From contig SVSB01000005.1 in the NCBI GenBank assembly GCA_015064505.1, positions 1 through 64,000 on the forward strand: 64,000 bases of DNA. The letters run 5' to 3'. The translations under genes were made by a program, and so were the position numbers. Below are positions 1 to 6,957 of the stretch, one piece after another; position 1 is the first letter of the stretch, and each line of letters opens with the position of its first letter. The DNA is from Oscillospiraceae bacterium (lineage in GTDB: Bacteria > Bacillota > Clostridia > Oscillospirales > CAG-272). The notes under the pieces were generated by a model, which made no database searches, had not been told where the DNA came from, and saw only the letters and a list, made by a program, of their open reading frames with translations.

Positions 1-2079
1 GCCGATGGTTGCGTTGTTGTTATTGAAGCGGAGAAGCGGAGCATTTTTATCAAGGGTTATATTGAGATTCTCAAGAGTTACCTCGCCGTTGAACTGCCAG
101 TTGTTGCCGAGCAGTATGTACGCTCCGTCCTTGCGGTAGTCCTTTCCGTCCCAAAGAGAGGTTACGGTTACGGGAGCGACGTTTTCCGCACAATTAAGAG
201 AAGAGGAAAGCGTCGTAACACCGGAGATAACTATAACTCCGCCCGTTTCCTTGAGCATAACGAATGCTTTGCCAAGGGTGGTCGCGCCGCCAACGGAAAG
301 ACCGTTGCCGTTGCCGTTATCGGAAACGTAAACTACCTTTGTGTTGGATACCTCGCCAAAGAGGGGAAGTATGGTGGCGAAAAGGGTATCGTTGAAGAGG
401 CTTGTATCGTAAGTAAGAGAGTACTCCGCGCCCTCGGGACGCTTGCCGTCAACGCCTGCGGTGATGCTTCCCAGAGCACCGCCTTGTGCGGAAACGGTGA
501 GCGCGCCCTTAACGCCCGTAAGGTCAGCGGCATCGATCTTACCTGCAGTAAGGGAAAGGGAGAGGGAGCCGTCGGTTGTGCCGTTCTCGGTAGCCTTAAG
601 GGTCTTTACGGATGCGCCGGATACCTCGATCACTGCGGTAAGTCCGCTGTTCTGACCGTCTTTTGCGGCGTATACCGCCTTGATATTGTTGCCTCCGAGA
701 TGGAGTGTAGCGTTGCCCGTTTTTTCCGTGGTGCCGTAAATTACGGTATCGTCGCCGTCAAAGCCGTCCTTGGTCCAAAGCTCGTAGCCGTTTGCATTGA
801 TAACGGCTTCACCGCTGATCTCGGTTGCTAAAGATGTGGGGCCGTTCAGAGTGTAGGTGCCGCCTTTTGCGAATACGAGCTTGCCGCTCTTAACGTTGAT
901 AACTCCAACGTGTGCAGGCTCGGTTATGCTTTGAATGCTGTAATCGCCGATGATAACGATATCACCGCCGCTTGCAATGGTCTCGATAGCTTTTTCAAGA
1001 GAGCCGATGGGGTCGTCCTCGCTGTTACCGCTTCCGTTGGCACCGCTCTTTACGTAAACAGTGCCGTGACCGTGGACAGCGTCTGCGATCTTACCCGCAA
1101 GCTTCTCGATCTCAGCCGCAGTATAAGCGGCGGAATTGTAGTAAACCGTGCGGGTTGCGTTTTCGGCAAGGGTTGCGATGGTGGTGCTTGCGTTCGTTTC
1201 GTTGATCTTAAGGAGCTTGCCGCCGTTAAGTCTGACGGTTGTGTCTCCTATAGCGTTATTTATGTGGAAGGTAGAAACGTTACCGCCGTGCATTTCAAAA
1301 AGGCTGGTTCCGTTAAGACGTCTGGTCTGGTCGCCTGCGGTATATACGTTTGTTACCTTACCGCCGTAGATCTTAATTTCGGTGCTTCCGGAAAAGTGAT
1401 TGTACAGAGAAGCGCCGTATATACCGAGAGCGGTTCCGTCGTAAACGGTAATGCGGGAGGTTCCGGTGTAGGTAACCGTGCCTGCTTCGCCCTTTGTGCG
1501 GCTGAATCCGACGATGTTTGAATATTTTCCGCTTTTGACGGTAATGCTGCTGTTCTGATTGGTGGAGGTGCCCTTCTTGGGAGCTTCAAAGCCGCCCACG
1601 AGAATGAGGTTCTGCAGCGTCATCGTAAGTCCCTCGCCCATTACGAGAGGGTTGAAGCGCGCCGCGATAACGGTGTTGCCCTTGCCGGTATCGATATTAA
1701 GATCGGCAAATTCGGTAGGACCGCTCAGCTCGTATACCATAGCGCCCTGAAGCTTAAGGGTGGCGCCGTAATCCTTGTCGCCGTCCTTGGCTGTAATAAC
1801 GATATTTCCCTTATGCGCGGGCTCCGTGTAGGGGTTTGACGCCGTGCCCATAAGGGAGAGGTCGGAAATAAGGACTATCCTTCCGCCGCTTTCCGCAAGC
1901 TTCTCGATAGCCTTAGTAAGTGTTTTTAACGGTGAAGTCGCCGAATTTCCTTGGTTTTCATCGTTGCCGTTTGCTTCGTCAACGTAGATGACAGCTTCGG
2001 CTGCATTTGCCGTAACCCCGAAGGGAACGGAAAGAGCAAGCATCAAGGCTGCCATAAGAAAGGTGAATACTCTTTTCAT
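1..2079 (-). CDS. Secreted modular beta-helix-like protein (3' end outside window)
   Basis: An open frame of 693 codons runs from an ATG at 2079 to the window edge without a stop, so the C-terminus is missing. The start follows an AAGGAAG ribosome site. Residues 1-28 form a signal peptide (KR, hydrophobic core, ANA-A). The mature part holds three copies of one module, opening VIYVDEANGNDENQG (about 30), TVYVKSGANGSGNSEDD (about 300) and VVYVSDNGNGNGLSVGG (about 580). Each is followed by an amphipathic 'LxKAIxxL' helix, a GGxIVI strand and short T/G/N-rich strand repeats. This resembles the DUF1565/right-handed parallel beta-helix class of secreted proteins. A related module opens the 1484-aa protein at 56773. 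The substrate is unknown; surface polysaccharide or glycan binding is inference. Confidence 0.8.
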   Translation of the reverse strand, partial: MKRVFTFLMAALMLALSVPFGVTANAAEAVIYVDEANGNDENQGNSATSPLKTLTKAIEKLAESGGRIVLISDLSLMGTASNPYTEPAHKGNIVITAKDGDKDYGATLKLQGAMVYELSGPTEFADLNIDTGKGNTVIAARFNPLVMGEGLTMTLQNLILVGGFEAPKKGTSTNQNSSITVKSGKYSNIVGFSRTKGEAGTVTYTGTSRITVYDGTALGIYGASLYNHFSGSTEIKIYGGKVTNVYTAGDQTRRLNGTSLFEMHGGNVSTFHINNAIGDTTVRLNGGKLLKINETNASTTIATLAENATRTVYYNSAAYTAAEIEKLAGKIADAVHGHGTVYVKSGANGSGNSEDDPIGSLEKAIETIASGGDIVIIGDYSIQSITEPAHVGVINVKSGKLVFAKGGTYTLNGPTSLATEISGEAVINANGYELWTKDGFDGDDTVIYGTTEKTGNATLHLGGNNIKAVYAAKDGQNSGLTAVIEVSGASVKTLKATENGTTDGSLSLSLTAGKIDAADLTGVKGALTVSAQGGALGSITAGVDGKRPEGAEYSLTYDTSLFNDTLFATILPLFGEVSNTKVVYVSDNGNGNGLSVGGATTLGKAFVMLKETGGVIVISGVTTLSSSLNCAENVAPVTVTSLWDGKDYRKDGAYILLGNNWQFNGEVTLENLNITLDKNAPLLRFNNNNATIG

Positions 2080-2130
2080 CTGCTTTCTTCCTTTACTTAT
2101 TTTTTTGGCAGAACCAAAATATACGAAAAA

Positions 2131-2159
2131 ATTATAACATTTTTCATCAAATATTACAA
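2131..2159 (-). promoter_or_regulatory. Sigma-A-type promoter of the beta-helix protein gene
   Basis: On the minus strand, TTGTAA (2159-2154), a 17-nt spacer and a perfect TATAAT (2136-2131) lie about 50 nt upstream of the ATG at 2079. This is read directly from the sequence; activity is inferred. Confidence 0.6.
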
Positions 2160-2216
2160 GATATAAAATGCAGAAATATTGATAAGTTGTATTGAAATAT
2201 TGACAAGAAAGATTAA

Positions 2217-2240
2217 CGGCGCGGTTTTTACGCCGCGCCG
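2217..2240 (-). terminator. GC-rich hairpin after the GH43-like gene
   Basis: GGCGCGG and CCGCGCC form a 7-8 bp stem just beyond the stop of the minus-strand gene at 2261. The following T-tract (GTTAATCTTTCTT on the minus strand) is imperfect, so termination is probable rather than certain. Confidence 0.6.
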
Positions 2241-2260
2241 CTATTACTTATTTCAACGTA

Positions 2261-3307
2261 TCAAAGAGTTCCGAAGGTGAGTACCGTTCCGTCGGGGCGG
2301 GGATGCTTGCTTCCGTCTCCGATAACAACTCCGTCCTCCGTGATGCTGTAGGTATCAACGAAGGAGTATCTGCCGCCCTCGGTGGTCTGACCGATATAGG
2401 CGTGATAGCTGATTATGTTGTCGCCCGTCGGGGATTTAGTGTAAGACGCGTGTCCGCATCCGCAGATCTCGTCGGACATAGAGAATATGGGCTCTTTTTT
2501 CTTTTCCCAGGAGCTTGCGTCGCAGGGGTCTCCGCCCTTGTATGTAAGCTGACCCATTGCGTAATACTTTGACCAATATCCGCTTCCGGTGTAGATCAAG
2601 AAAAGTCTGCCATCATCGGCGTATACGGGGGTAGCACCCTCAACCACCTTGGGAAGTATTTTTCCGGATTTCGTGGGACCTGCGCCTCCCATTTCCCATT
2701 TTTCCGTGGGGGTGCAGATTATGCCGACCTTGCCCGAAAGAAGCCAAGGCTTTTCCATTTTTGCAAGAGCTATAAACTGGTAGAAATTATCCGTCTGTCT
2801 TCCGCGCTCTCCGACCCACATACAGTAAACGCTGCCGTTTACGCGCACGTCGGTGGTGCCGACGCTCCATTCCTCGTTAATGGTCGGATCGTCCTTTCCG
2901 CGAATTTTTTCAGGCACGTTCGGCTCACCCGTGATGGGATTGCCGTACTGACCGTCGGGCTCGCCGTTAAGGGATTTAAGGACGTACATTCTGTGGTTTA
3001 TATTCTGCCCGTCGTCAAGAGCTATGAGCAGATACCAGCCTGCATCATCACCGAAATCCTCCTCGGAGTAATAATGTATCTCGGGAGACCAGTGATTGAG
3101 TGACCATTCGTGTCCTTCCTCGGGCAAAAATACGGTAACGGGCTCCGCGTCCTTCAGCTCGTTAAGAGTTTTAGCCTTCTTAACGCAGGTGCGCTTGTAA
3201 CCGGTATAGGTAAGATAGTAATAGCCGTTATGGAAGAAAAGCCAGGGATCTGCAACCTTGCAAAGTCGGTTGGATACGCTTTCAAACTTGATTTCCTTGT
3301 TTTCCAT
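2261..3307 (-). CDS. GH43-like five-bladed beta-propeller glycosidase
   Basis: About 348 residues with no signal peptide, so probably cytoplasmic. Features typical of GH43/GH-F clan enzymes are visible: an early ADPWLFFHNGYYYLTYTG block holding the catalytic-base Asp, HWSPEIHYY near residue 70, a VEGATPVYADDGRLFLIYTG block whose Glu fits the general acid, and GHASYTKSPTGD near the C-terminus. Such enzymes release arabinose or xylose from plant polysaccharides; the exact substrate cannot be read. The ATG at 3307 was chosen because AAAGGCGG sits 7 nt upstream. In-frame ATGs at 3325 and 3334 are alternatives. The promoter overlaps a 20-bp palindrome, suggesting sugar-responsive repression. The ROK-like regulator at 3736 is a candidate neighbour regulator (inference). 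Confidence 0.8.
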   Translation of the reverse strand: MENKEIKFESVSNRLCKVADPWLFFHNGYYYLTYTGYKRTCVKKAKTLNELKDAEPVTVFLPEEGHEWSLNHWSPEIHYYSEEDFGDDAGWYLLIALDDGQNINHRMYVLKSLNGEPDGQYGNPITGEPNVPEKIRGKDDPTINEEWSVGTTDVRVNGSVYCMWVGERGRQTDNFYQFIALAKMEKPWLLSGKVGIICTPTEKWEMGGAGPTKSGKILPKVVEGATPVYADDGRLFLIYTGSGYWSKYYAMGQLTYKGGDPCDASSWEKKKEPIFSMSDEICGCGHASYTKSPTGDNIISYHAYIGQTTEGGRYSFVDTYSITEDGVVIGDGSKHPRPDGTVLTFGTL

Positions 3308-3346
3308 CGGATTTCCGCCTTTCATTATATGCATTTTGACCTTGCT

Positions 3347-3384
3347 TTATGGTAATATTACCATAACACGCAATTTCATGGCAA
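3347..3384 (-). promoter_or_regulatory. Promoter with palindromic operator for the GH43-like gene
   Basis: TTATGGTAATATTACCATAA (3347-3366) is a perfect 20-bp palindrome. On the minus strand it contains a TAATAT -10 (3360-3355), 18 nt downstream of a TTGCCA -35 (3384-3379). A dimeric repressor bound there would block polymerase. Size and position fit LacI/ROK-type operators, but the binding protein is not shown by the sequence. Confidence 0.6.
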
Positions 3385-3425
3385 CACAAAAAATGCGTAT
3401 TTTTGTACAATAAATTGTTTTAAGA

Positions 3426-3455
3426 AAGAGCCGCAATCGGCTGATCGCGGCTCTT
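3426..3455 (-). terminator. Hairpin after the DUF1540 gene
   Basis: AAGAGCCGC (3426-3434) pairs perfectly with GCGGCTCTT (3447-3455) immediately after the stop codon at 3465 on the minus strand. Only a weak T-rich tail follows (TTCTTAAAAC). Confidence 0.65.
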
Positions 3456-3464
3456 CTGAGGTGA

Positions 3465-3650
3465 TTATGCGTTAAGCTGCTTTGCGGAGAAGGAGGAGCA
3501 ATCGGTGCACTGGCTCATTGTGGGGTTGCTCTCGTGGGTGGTTACCTTGATCTTGTCAAGGGTGCAGTAATTATCGCACTGAGAATGGTACTTGCACTGA
3601 TCTACGGTGCACTCGATATGCTTGTTGTAAGCGCAGGTATTGTCGTTCAT
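3465..3650 (-). CDS. DUF1540-family Cys-rich small protein
   Basis: 61 residues beginning MNDNTCAYNKHIECTVDQCK. The ordered cysteines, the CxYHSxCDNYCTLDKIKV core and a closing QCTDCSSF match the DUF1540 pattern, a small presumed metal-binding family common in Firmicutes whose function is unknown. The ATG at 3650 has CAGGAG 6 nt upstream, so the longer 76-aa reading (start 3695) is unlikely. The gene is monocistronic, bounded by its own hairpin terminator. Confidence 0.8.
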   Translation of the reverse strand: MNDNTCAYNKHIECTVDQCKYHSQCDNYCTLDKIKVTTHESNPTMSQCTDCSSFSAKQLNA

Positions 3651-3735
3651 AACGTACTCCTGAAGTAAAAAATTAACGGCAGCCGCTTGCGGCATTCGTC
3701 AAACGTATTTTACCCTGAGCGATAAAAAATATACG

Positions 3736-4710
3736 TCAAACGTGCTTTTTTAAAATTTCGGAAAGGAGCATAAGGCGTGCACCGTCGGACATATCTCCAA
3801 GGGGATCCGTGCGTGTGGAGCATTTTTTCTGCAGATCTGCGTTTTCCACGGCGTATCTGCAAAGCTCTCCGCAGGTAAGTGCGCCGTTTGCTTCCGCAAG
3901 GGGAAACAAGCTTATGTGCCTTTCTGGGAAAAAGGCGTCAAGCGCCGACAAAAAGGAATATACGCATTCCTTATCCGGTGTGCCCATCATACGGAGTCTT
4001 TCGCCAAGGGAAACGCCGTCAACGCGGAGCTTGTTGGGGTAAACTGATGAACTTGAATAGGGAAGCTCTGCGCCGCGGGGAAGAGCAAAGCTGAGCTGCT
4101 TGCCTATGACTGCCGCAACGCATTCGCTTCCGCAGGATCTTTCAAGAGCGGCGGCTGCACAGGCGGCGGGGGTGTATATTCTTATTCTCTTGACGGGGAA
4201 GATCTTTCCGACGGCTCGCAGAACGTTTGCTCTTTGCCCGTTCGGCAGAGTAAGCGTTCCGCCTTCATAACTGCCTTCGCTTATAAGACATACGGAGGCG
4301 GGAGGCACGTGGGCGATTCGCTGCAGCATTTCAGACATTCTGTCCGCGAATTGAAAAAAACGGTCTTCAAAAATAATATCCTCGGCAAAGGAATGCATCA
4401 GCGAGACGCAGGTCTTACCTGAGGGGGTATACATCGTGAGGGTGTAGGTGCTGTCTGTGCAGTTGATAACGCAGCAGGCAAGGGAGGGGGAGGCACTGCA
4501 AAGAGACGCTCTTCTTCCGCTTTCGCTCTTATCTTCCTTTCTTTCGGAAATAAGCTCTGCCTCCTCAAGAAGGGCGCAAAGCTTGCCTACGGTCATAAGG
4601 CTCAGGCCCGTTTCCTCGGAGATCTGTTTTCTTGAGATGGGTTCTCTTGCTTCGAGACAATGAAGCATTGCAAGGCAGTTTTCGATCCTTTGAAGCTTTT
4701 GTACGTCCAT
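3736..4710 (-). CDS. Degenerate ROK-family-like transcriptional regulator
   Basis: 324 residues. Residues 15-65 form a MarR-like winged helix (ISRKQISEETGLSLMTVGKL, then a wing ending SGRRASL), as at the N-terminus of ROK repressors such as NagC/XylR. The remaining ~250 residues have the size and alternating strand/helix pattern of a ROK sugar-kinase-like domain. However, the DxGxT phosphate motif and the CxxGxxGC zinc motif are not recognisable, so sugar phosphorylation is unlikely and ligand sensing may be altered. GGAG precedes the ATG at 4710, and a strong promoter lies at 4757-4785. Assignment to ROK is moderately confident; a target at the GH43-like gene is speculative. Confidence 0.65.
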   Translation of the reverse strand: MDVQKLQRIENCLAMLHCLEAREPISRKQISEETGLSLMTVGKLCALLEEAELISERKEDKSESGRRASLCSASPSLACCVINCTDSTYTLTMYTPSGKTCVSLMHSFAEDIIFEDRFFQFADRMSEMLQRIAHVPPASVCLISEGSYEGGTLTLPNGQRANVLRAVGKIFPVKRIRIYTPAACAAAALERSCGSECVAAVIGKQLSFALPRGAELPYSSSSVYPNKLRVDGVSLGERLRMMGTPDKECVYSFLSALDAFFPERHISLFPLAEANGALTCGELCRYAVENADLQKKCSTRTDPLGDMSDGARLMLLSEILKKHV

Positions 4711-4756
4711 TATGTGCTCCTTTTTTGGAAATAAACCCTATTTAATAACAGATTTT

Positions 4757-4785
4757 ATTATACTGTAAAGATGGCATGATGTCAA
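4757..4785 (-). promoter_or_regulatory. Consensus promoter of the ROK-like regulator
   Basis: On the minus strand TTGACA (4785-4780), a 17-nt spacer and TATAAT (4762-4757) are both perfect consensus and lie 47 nt upstream of the start codon at 4710. Confidence 0.75.
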
Positions 4786-4876
4786 GTTGTTATGAAATTT
4801 TTGGAAGGGGGAACCGTGAATTTCCCATCTGCAATTTGGCAATACTTTTCACAAGAAACAAGAAACGGGGCGGCAA

Positions 4877-5650
4877 ATGCATTACGGAAAAGTAGAGATA
4901 TGCGGAGTTAATACCGCAAAGCTGAAAAATCTGACTGACAACGAAAAGCGGGAGCTTTTGAAAAGAAACAGCGAGGGTGACGAGGATGCAAGACAGGAGC
5001 TGATAAACGGTAATCTGAGACTTGTTTTGAGTATTATTCAAAGATTTGCAAACCGCAAGGAGAATATGGACGATCTGTTTCAGGTCGGGTGCATCGGTCT
5101 AATAAAGGCAATCGATAATTTTAACGTCGATCTTGACGTTAAGTTTTCGACCTATGCGGTGCCGATGATAATCGGCGAGGTGCGCAGATACCTGCGGGAT
5201 AACAATGCCATAAGAGTAAGCAGATCATTAAGGGATCTTGCTTATCGGGCACTTCAGGCAAGGGAGGCGCTCTCGGTGAAGCTGAAAAGGGAGCCCACTG
5301 CCGAGGAGATAGCAAGGGAGATAGGTGAAGAAAAAAGCGACGTTGCCTGTGCGCTTGAGGCAATAGTTGAGCCGGTATCGATCTATGAATCCGTTTATAA
5401 CGACGGTGGTGACTCAATATACGTTATAGACCAGCTGAGCGACAATACCTCAAGCGACGAATCGTGGCTTGAGGAAATTGCGCTGAAGGAAGCAATGAAA
5501 AAGCTTTCCGACCGTGAGAAGAAGATCATAGATATGCGCTTTTACGGCGGAAAAACGCAGATGGAGATAGCGGAGGAGATTGGAATATCCCAGGCGCAGG
5601 TATCAAGGCTTGAAAAGGGAGCTCTTTTAAGAATCAGAAAACAGATGTGA
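4877..5650 (+). CDS. sigG: RNA polymerase forespore-specific sigma factor SigG
   Basis: 257 residues. It opens with the SigG hallmark VEICGVNTAKL, then region 2 (DLFQVGCIGLIKAIDNFN, KFSTYAVPMIIGEVRRYLRD), region 3 (IRVSRSLRDLAYRALQ; EPTAEEIAREIG) and a region 4 HTH (GKTQMEIAEEIGISQAQVSR). SigG directs late forespore transcription, so the organism almost certainly forms endospores or descends from a spore former. The usual spoIIGA-sigE-sigG arrangement is absent: the gene stands alone between the ROK-like regulator and asd. The ribosome site (GGGGCGG) is weak. The downstream inverted repeat terminates it. Confidence 0.95.
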   Translation: MHYGKVEICGVNTAKLKNLTDNEKRELLKRNSEGDEDARQELINGNLRLVLSIIQRFANRKENMDDLFQVGCIGLIKAIDNFNVDLDVKFSTYAVPMIIGEVRRYLRDNNAIRVSRSLRDLAYRALQAREALSVKLKREPTAEEIAREIGEEKSDVACALEAIVEPVSIYESVYNDGGDSIYVIDQLSDNTSSDESWLEEIALKEAMKKLSDREKKIIDMRFYGGKTQMEIAEEIGISQAQVSRLEKGALLRIRKQM

Positions 5651-5651
5651 A

Positions 5652-5701
5652 ATTATACAAAAAACAGGGTTTCCCGCAGAAAACCCTGTTTTTTGTATAA
5701 T
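5652..5701. terminator. Bidirectional terminator between sigG and asd
   Basis: A perfect 21-bp inverted repeat (5652-5672 with 5681-5701) with an 8-nt loop carries an A-run on one arm and a T-run (TTTTTT at 5689-5694) on the other, so it serves both convergent genes. The core is ACAGGGTTT/AAACCCTGT. Confidence 0.9.
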
Positions 5702-5710
5702 TATTTGGGA

Positions 5711-6790
5711 TCAATATGCGAAGTAACCCTCGCGGTAAAGCAGCTCTGCAATAAGCACGGCACCGCCTGCGGCACCGCGGAGAGTGTTGTGGGAAAGACC
5801 CACGAACTTCCAATCGAAGATGGTATCGGGACGGAGTCTGCCCACTGTTACGCCCATACCGCCGTAAATATCGCGGTCAAGCTTTGCCTGGGGTCTGTTA
5901 TCCTCTTCAAAGTAGGTTACGAACTTTTCGGGCGCGCTGGGAAGGCCGAGCTGCTGAGGCTTGCCCTCAAAGCTGTTCCACGCCTCAAGGATCTCCTCCT
6001 TGGTGGGATTGTTCTCGAACTTTACAAATACAGCCGCAGTATGACCGTCGGTAACGGGCACGCGGATGCACTGGGTGGTGATAAGGGGAGCGGATGCCTT
6101 GACCACCGCGCCGTTTTCTACGGTACCCCAGATCTTCAGGGGCTCCTGCTCGCTCTTTTCCTCCTCGCCGCCGATGAAGGGAATTACGTTATCTATCATT
6201 TCGGGCCACTCGTTGAAGGTCTTGCCTGCGCCGGAAATTGCCTGATAGGTGGTTGCAAGCACCTGAGTGGGCTTATACTTAAGAAGGGGAGTGAGGGCGG
6301 GTACGTAGCTCTGGATGGAGCAGTTGGGCTTAACGGCGATAAAGCCGCGCTTCGTTCCGAGGCGCTTCTTCTGTGCTTCAATTACCGCAAGGTGAGCGTC
6401 GTTTATTTCCGGGATCACCATGGGAACGTCAGCCTCTCCGCGGTTTGCGGAGTTATTGGATACTACGGGAATCTCAGCCTGCGCGTACGCTATCTCAAGA
6501 GCCTTGGTGTCAGCCTTGGGCATATTTACGGCACAGAATACCATATCAACGAGTCCCTTTATGGTATCGATATCAGAGGAGTTGAGAACGGTCATTCCCT
6601 TTGCCTTTTCGGGAATGGGCGTTGCCATCTTCCATCTGCCGTTGAGTGCTTCCTCGTAGGTTTTTCCCGCACTCGAGGGGGAAGCGATAAGCGCTGTTAC
6701 TTCAAAATAGGGGTGATCGTCAAGCAGAGTAAGAAAACGCTGACCGACCATGCCCGTGGCACCGACGATGCCGACTTTAAGTTTTTCCAT
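5711..6790 (-). CDS. asd: Aspartate-semialdehyde dehydrogenase
   Basis: 359 residues. It reduces aspartyl phosphate to aspartate semialdehyde with NADPH, the branch point for lysine/diaminopimelate, threonine and methionine. Visible: the N-terminal dinucleotide motif VGIVGATGMVGQRF, the catalytic-cysteine block VKPNCSIQSYVPAL, and the SGAGKTFNEWPEM segment. The sequence resembles the archaeal/fungal-type ASADH subfamily rather than the shorter E. coli type. AGGAGG-like bases precede the ATG at 6790. It is monocistronic with a consensus promoter and diverges from pcrA. Diaminopimelate supply links it to spore and wall peptidoglycan made by the dcw genes downstream. Confidence 0.93.
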   Translation of the reverse strand: MEKLKVGIVGATGMVGQRFLTLLDDHPYFEVTALIASPSSAGKTYEEALNGRWKMATPIPEKAKGMTVLNSSDIDTIKGLVDMVFCAVNMPKADTKALEIAYAQAEIPVVSNNSANRGEADVPMVIPEINDAHLAVIEAQKKRLGTKRGFIAVKPNCSIQSYVPALTPLLKYKPTQVLATTYQAISGAGKTFNEWPEMIDNVIPFIGGEEEKSEQEPLKIWGTVENGAVVKASAPLITTQCIRVPVTDGHTAAVFVKFENNPTKEEILEAWNSFEGKPQQLGLPSAPEKFVTYFEEDNRPQAKLDRDIYGGMGVTVGRLRPDTIFDWKFVGLSHNTLRGAAGGAVLIAELLYREGYFAY

Positions 6791-6842
6791 GGTTCCTCCG
6801 ATAAAACGTTTACAAAAAGATTTAAAAGATTTATGAGTAATT

Positions 6843-6871
6843 ATTATAGCACTGCGTTAATTATATGTCAA
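6843..6871 (-). promoter_or_regulatory. Consensus promoter of asd
   Basis: On the minus strand TTGACA (6871-6866), a 17-nt spacer and TATAAT (6848-6843) are perfect consensus. The leader to the ATG at 6790 is about 45 nt. Confidence 0.75.
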
Positions 6872-6897
6872 TCCTTGCAAAAAAATATTTTAAACTA

Positions 6898-6926
6898 TTG
6901 CACTAACCGATAATAAGTGGTAAAAT
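6898..6926 (+). promoter_or_regulatory. Promoter of the pcrA-rimM-trmD operon
   Basis: TTGCAC (6898-6903), 17 nt and TAAAAT (6921-6926) lie about 30 nt before the pcrA start, divergent from the asd promoter. Confidence 0.6.
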
Positions 6927-6957
6927 ATACTGAATAACAATGCGCAAAAGGATTGAA

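Noticed and set aside
484..1521. Plus-strand frames (115 and 203 aa) in the first 1.6 kb
   Set aside because: They are the reverse of the beta-helix protein, whose frame is open for 693 codons.
5693..6913. 406-aa frame antisense to asd
   Set aside because: asd is complete on the other strand with promoter and ribosome site.
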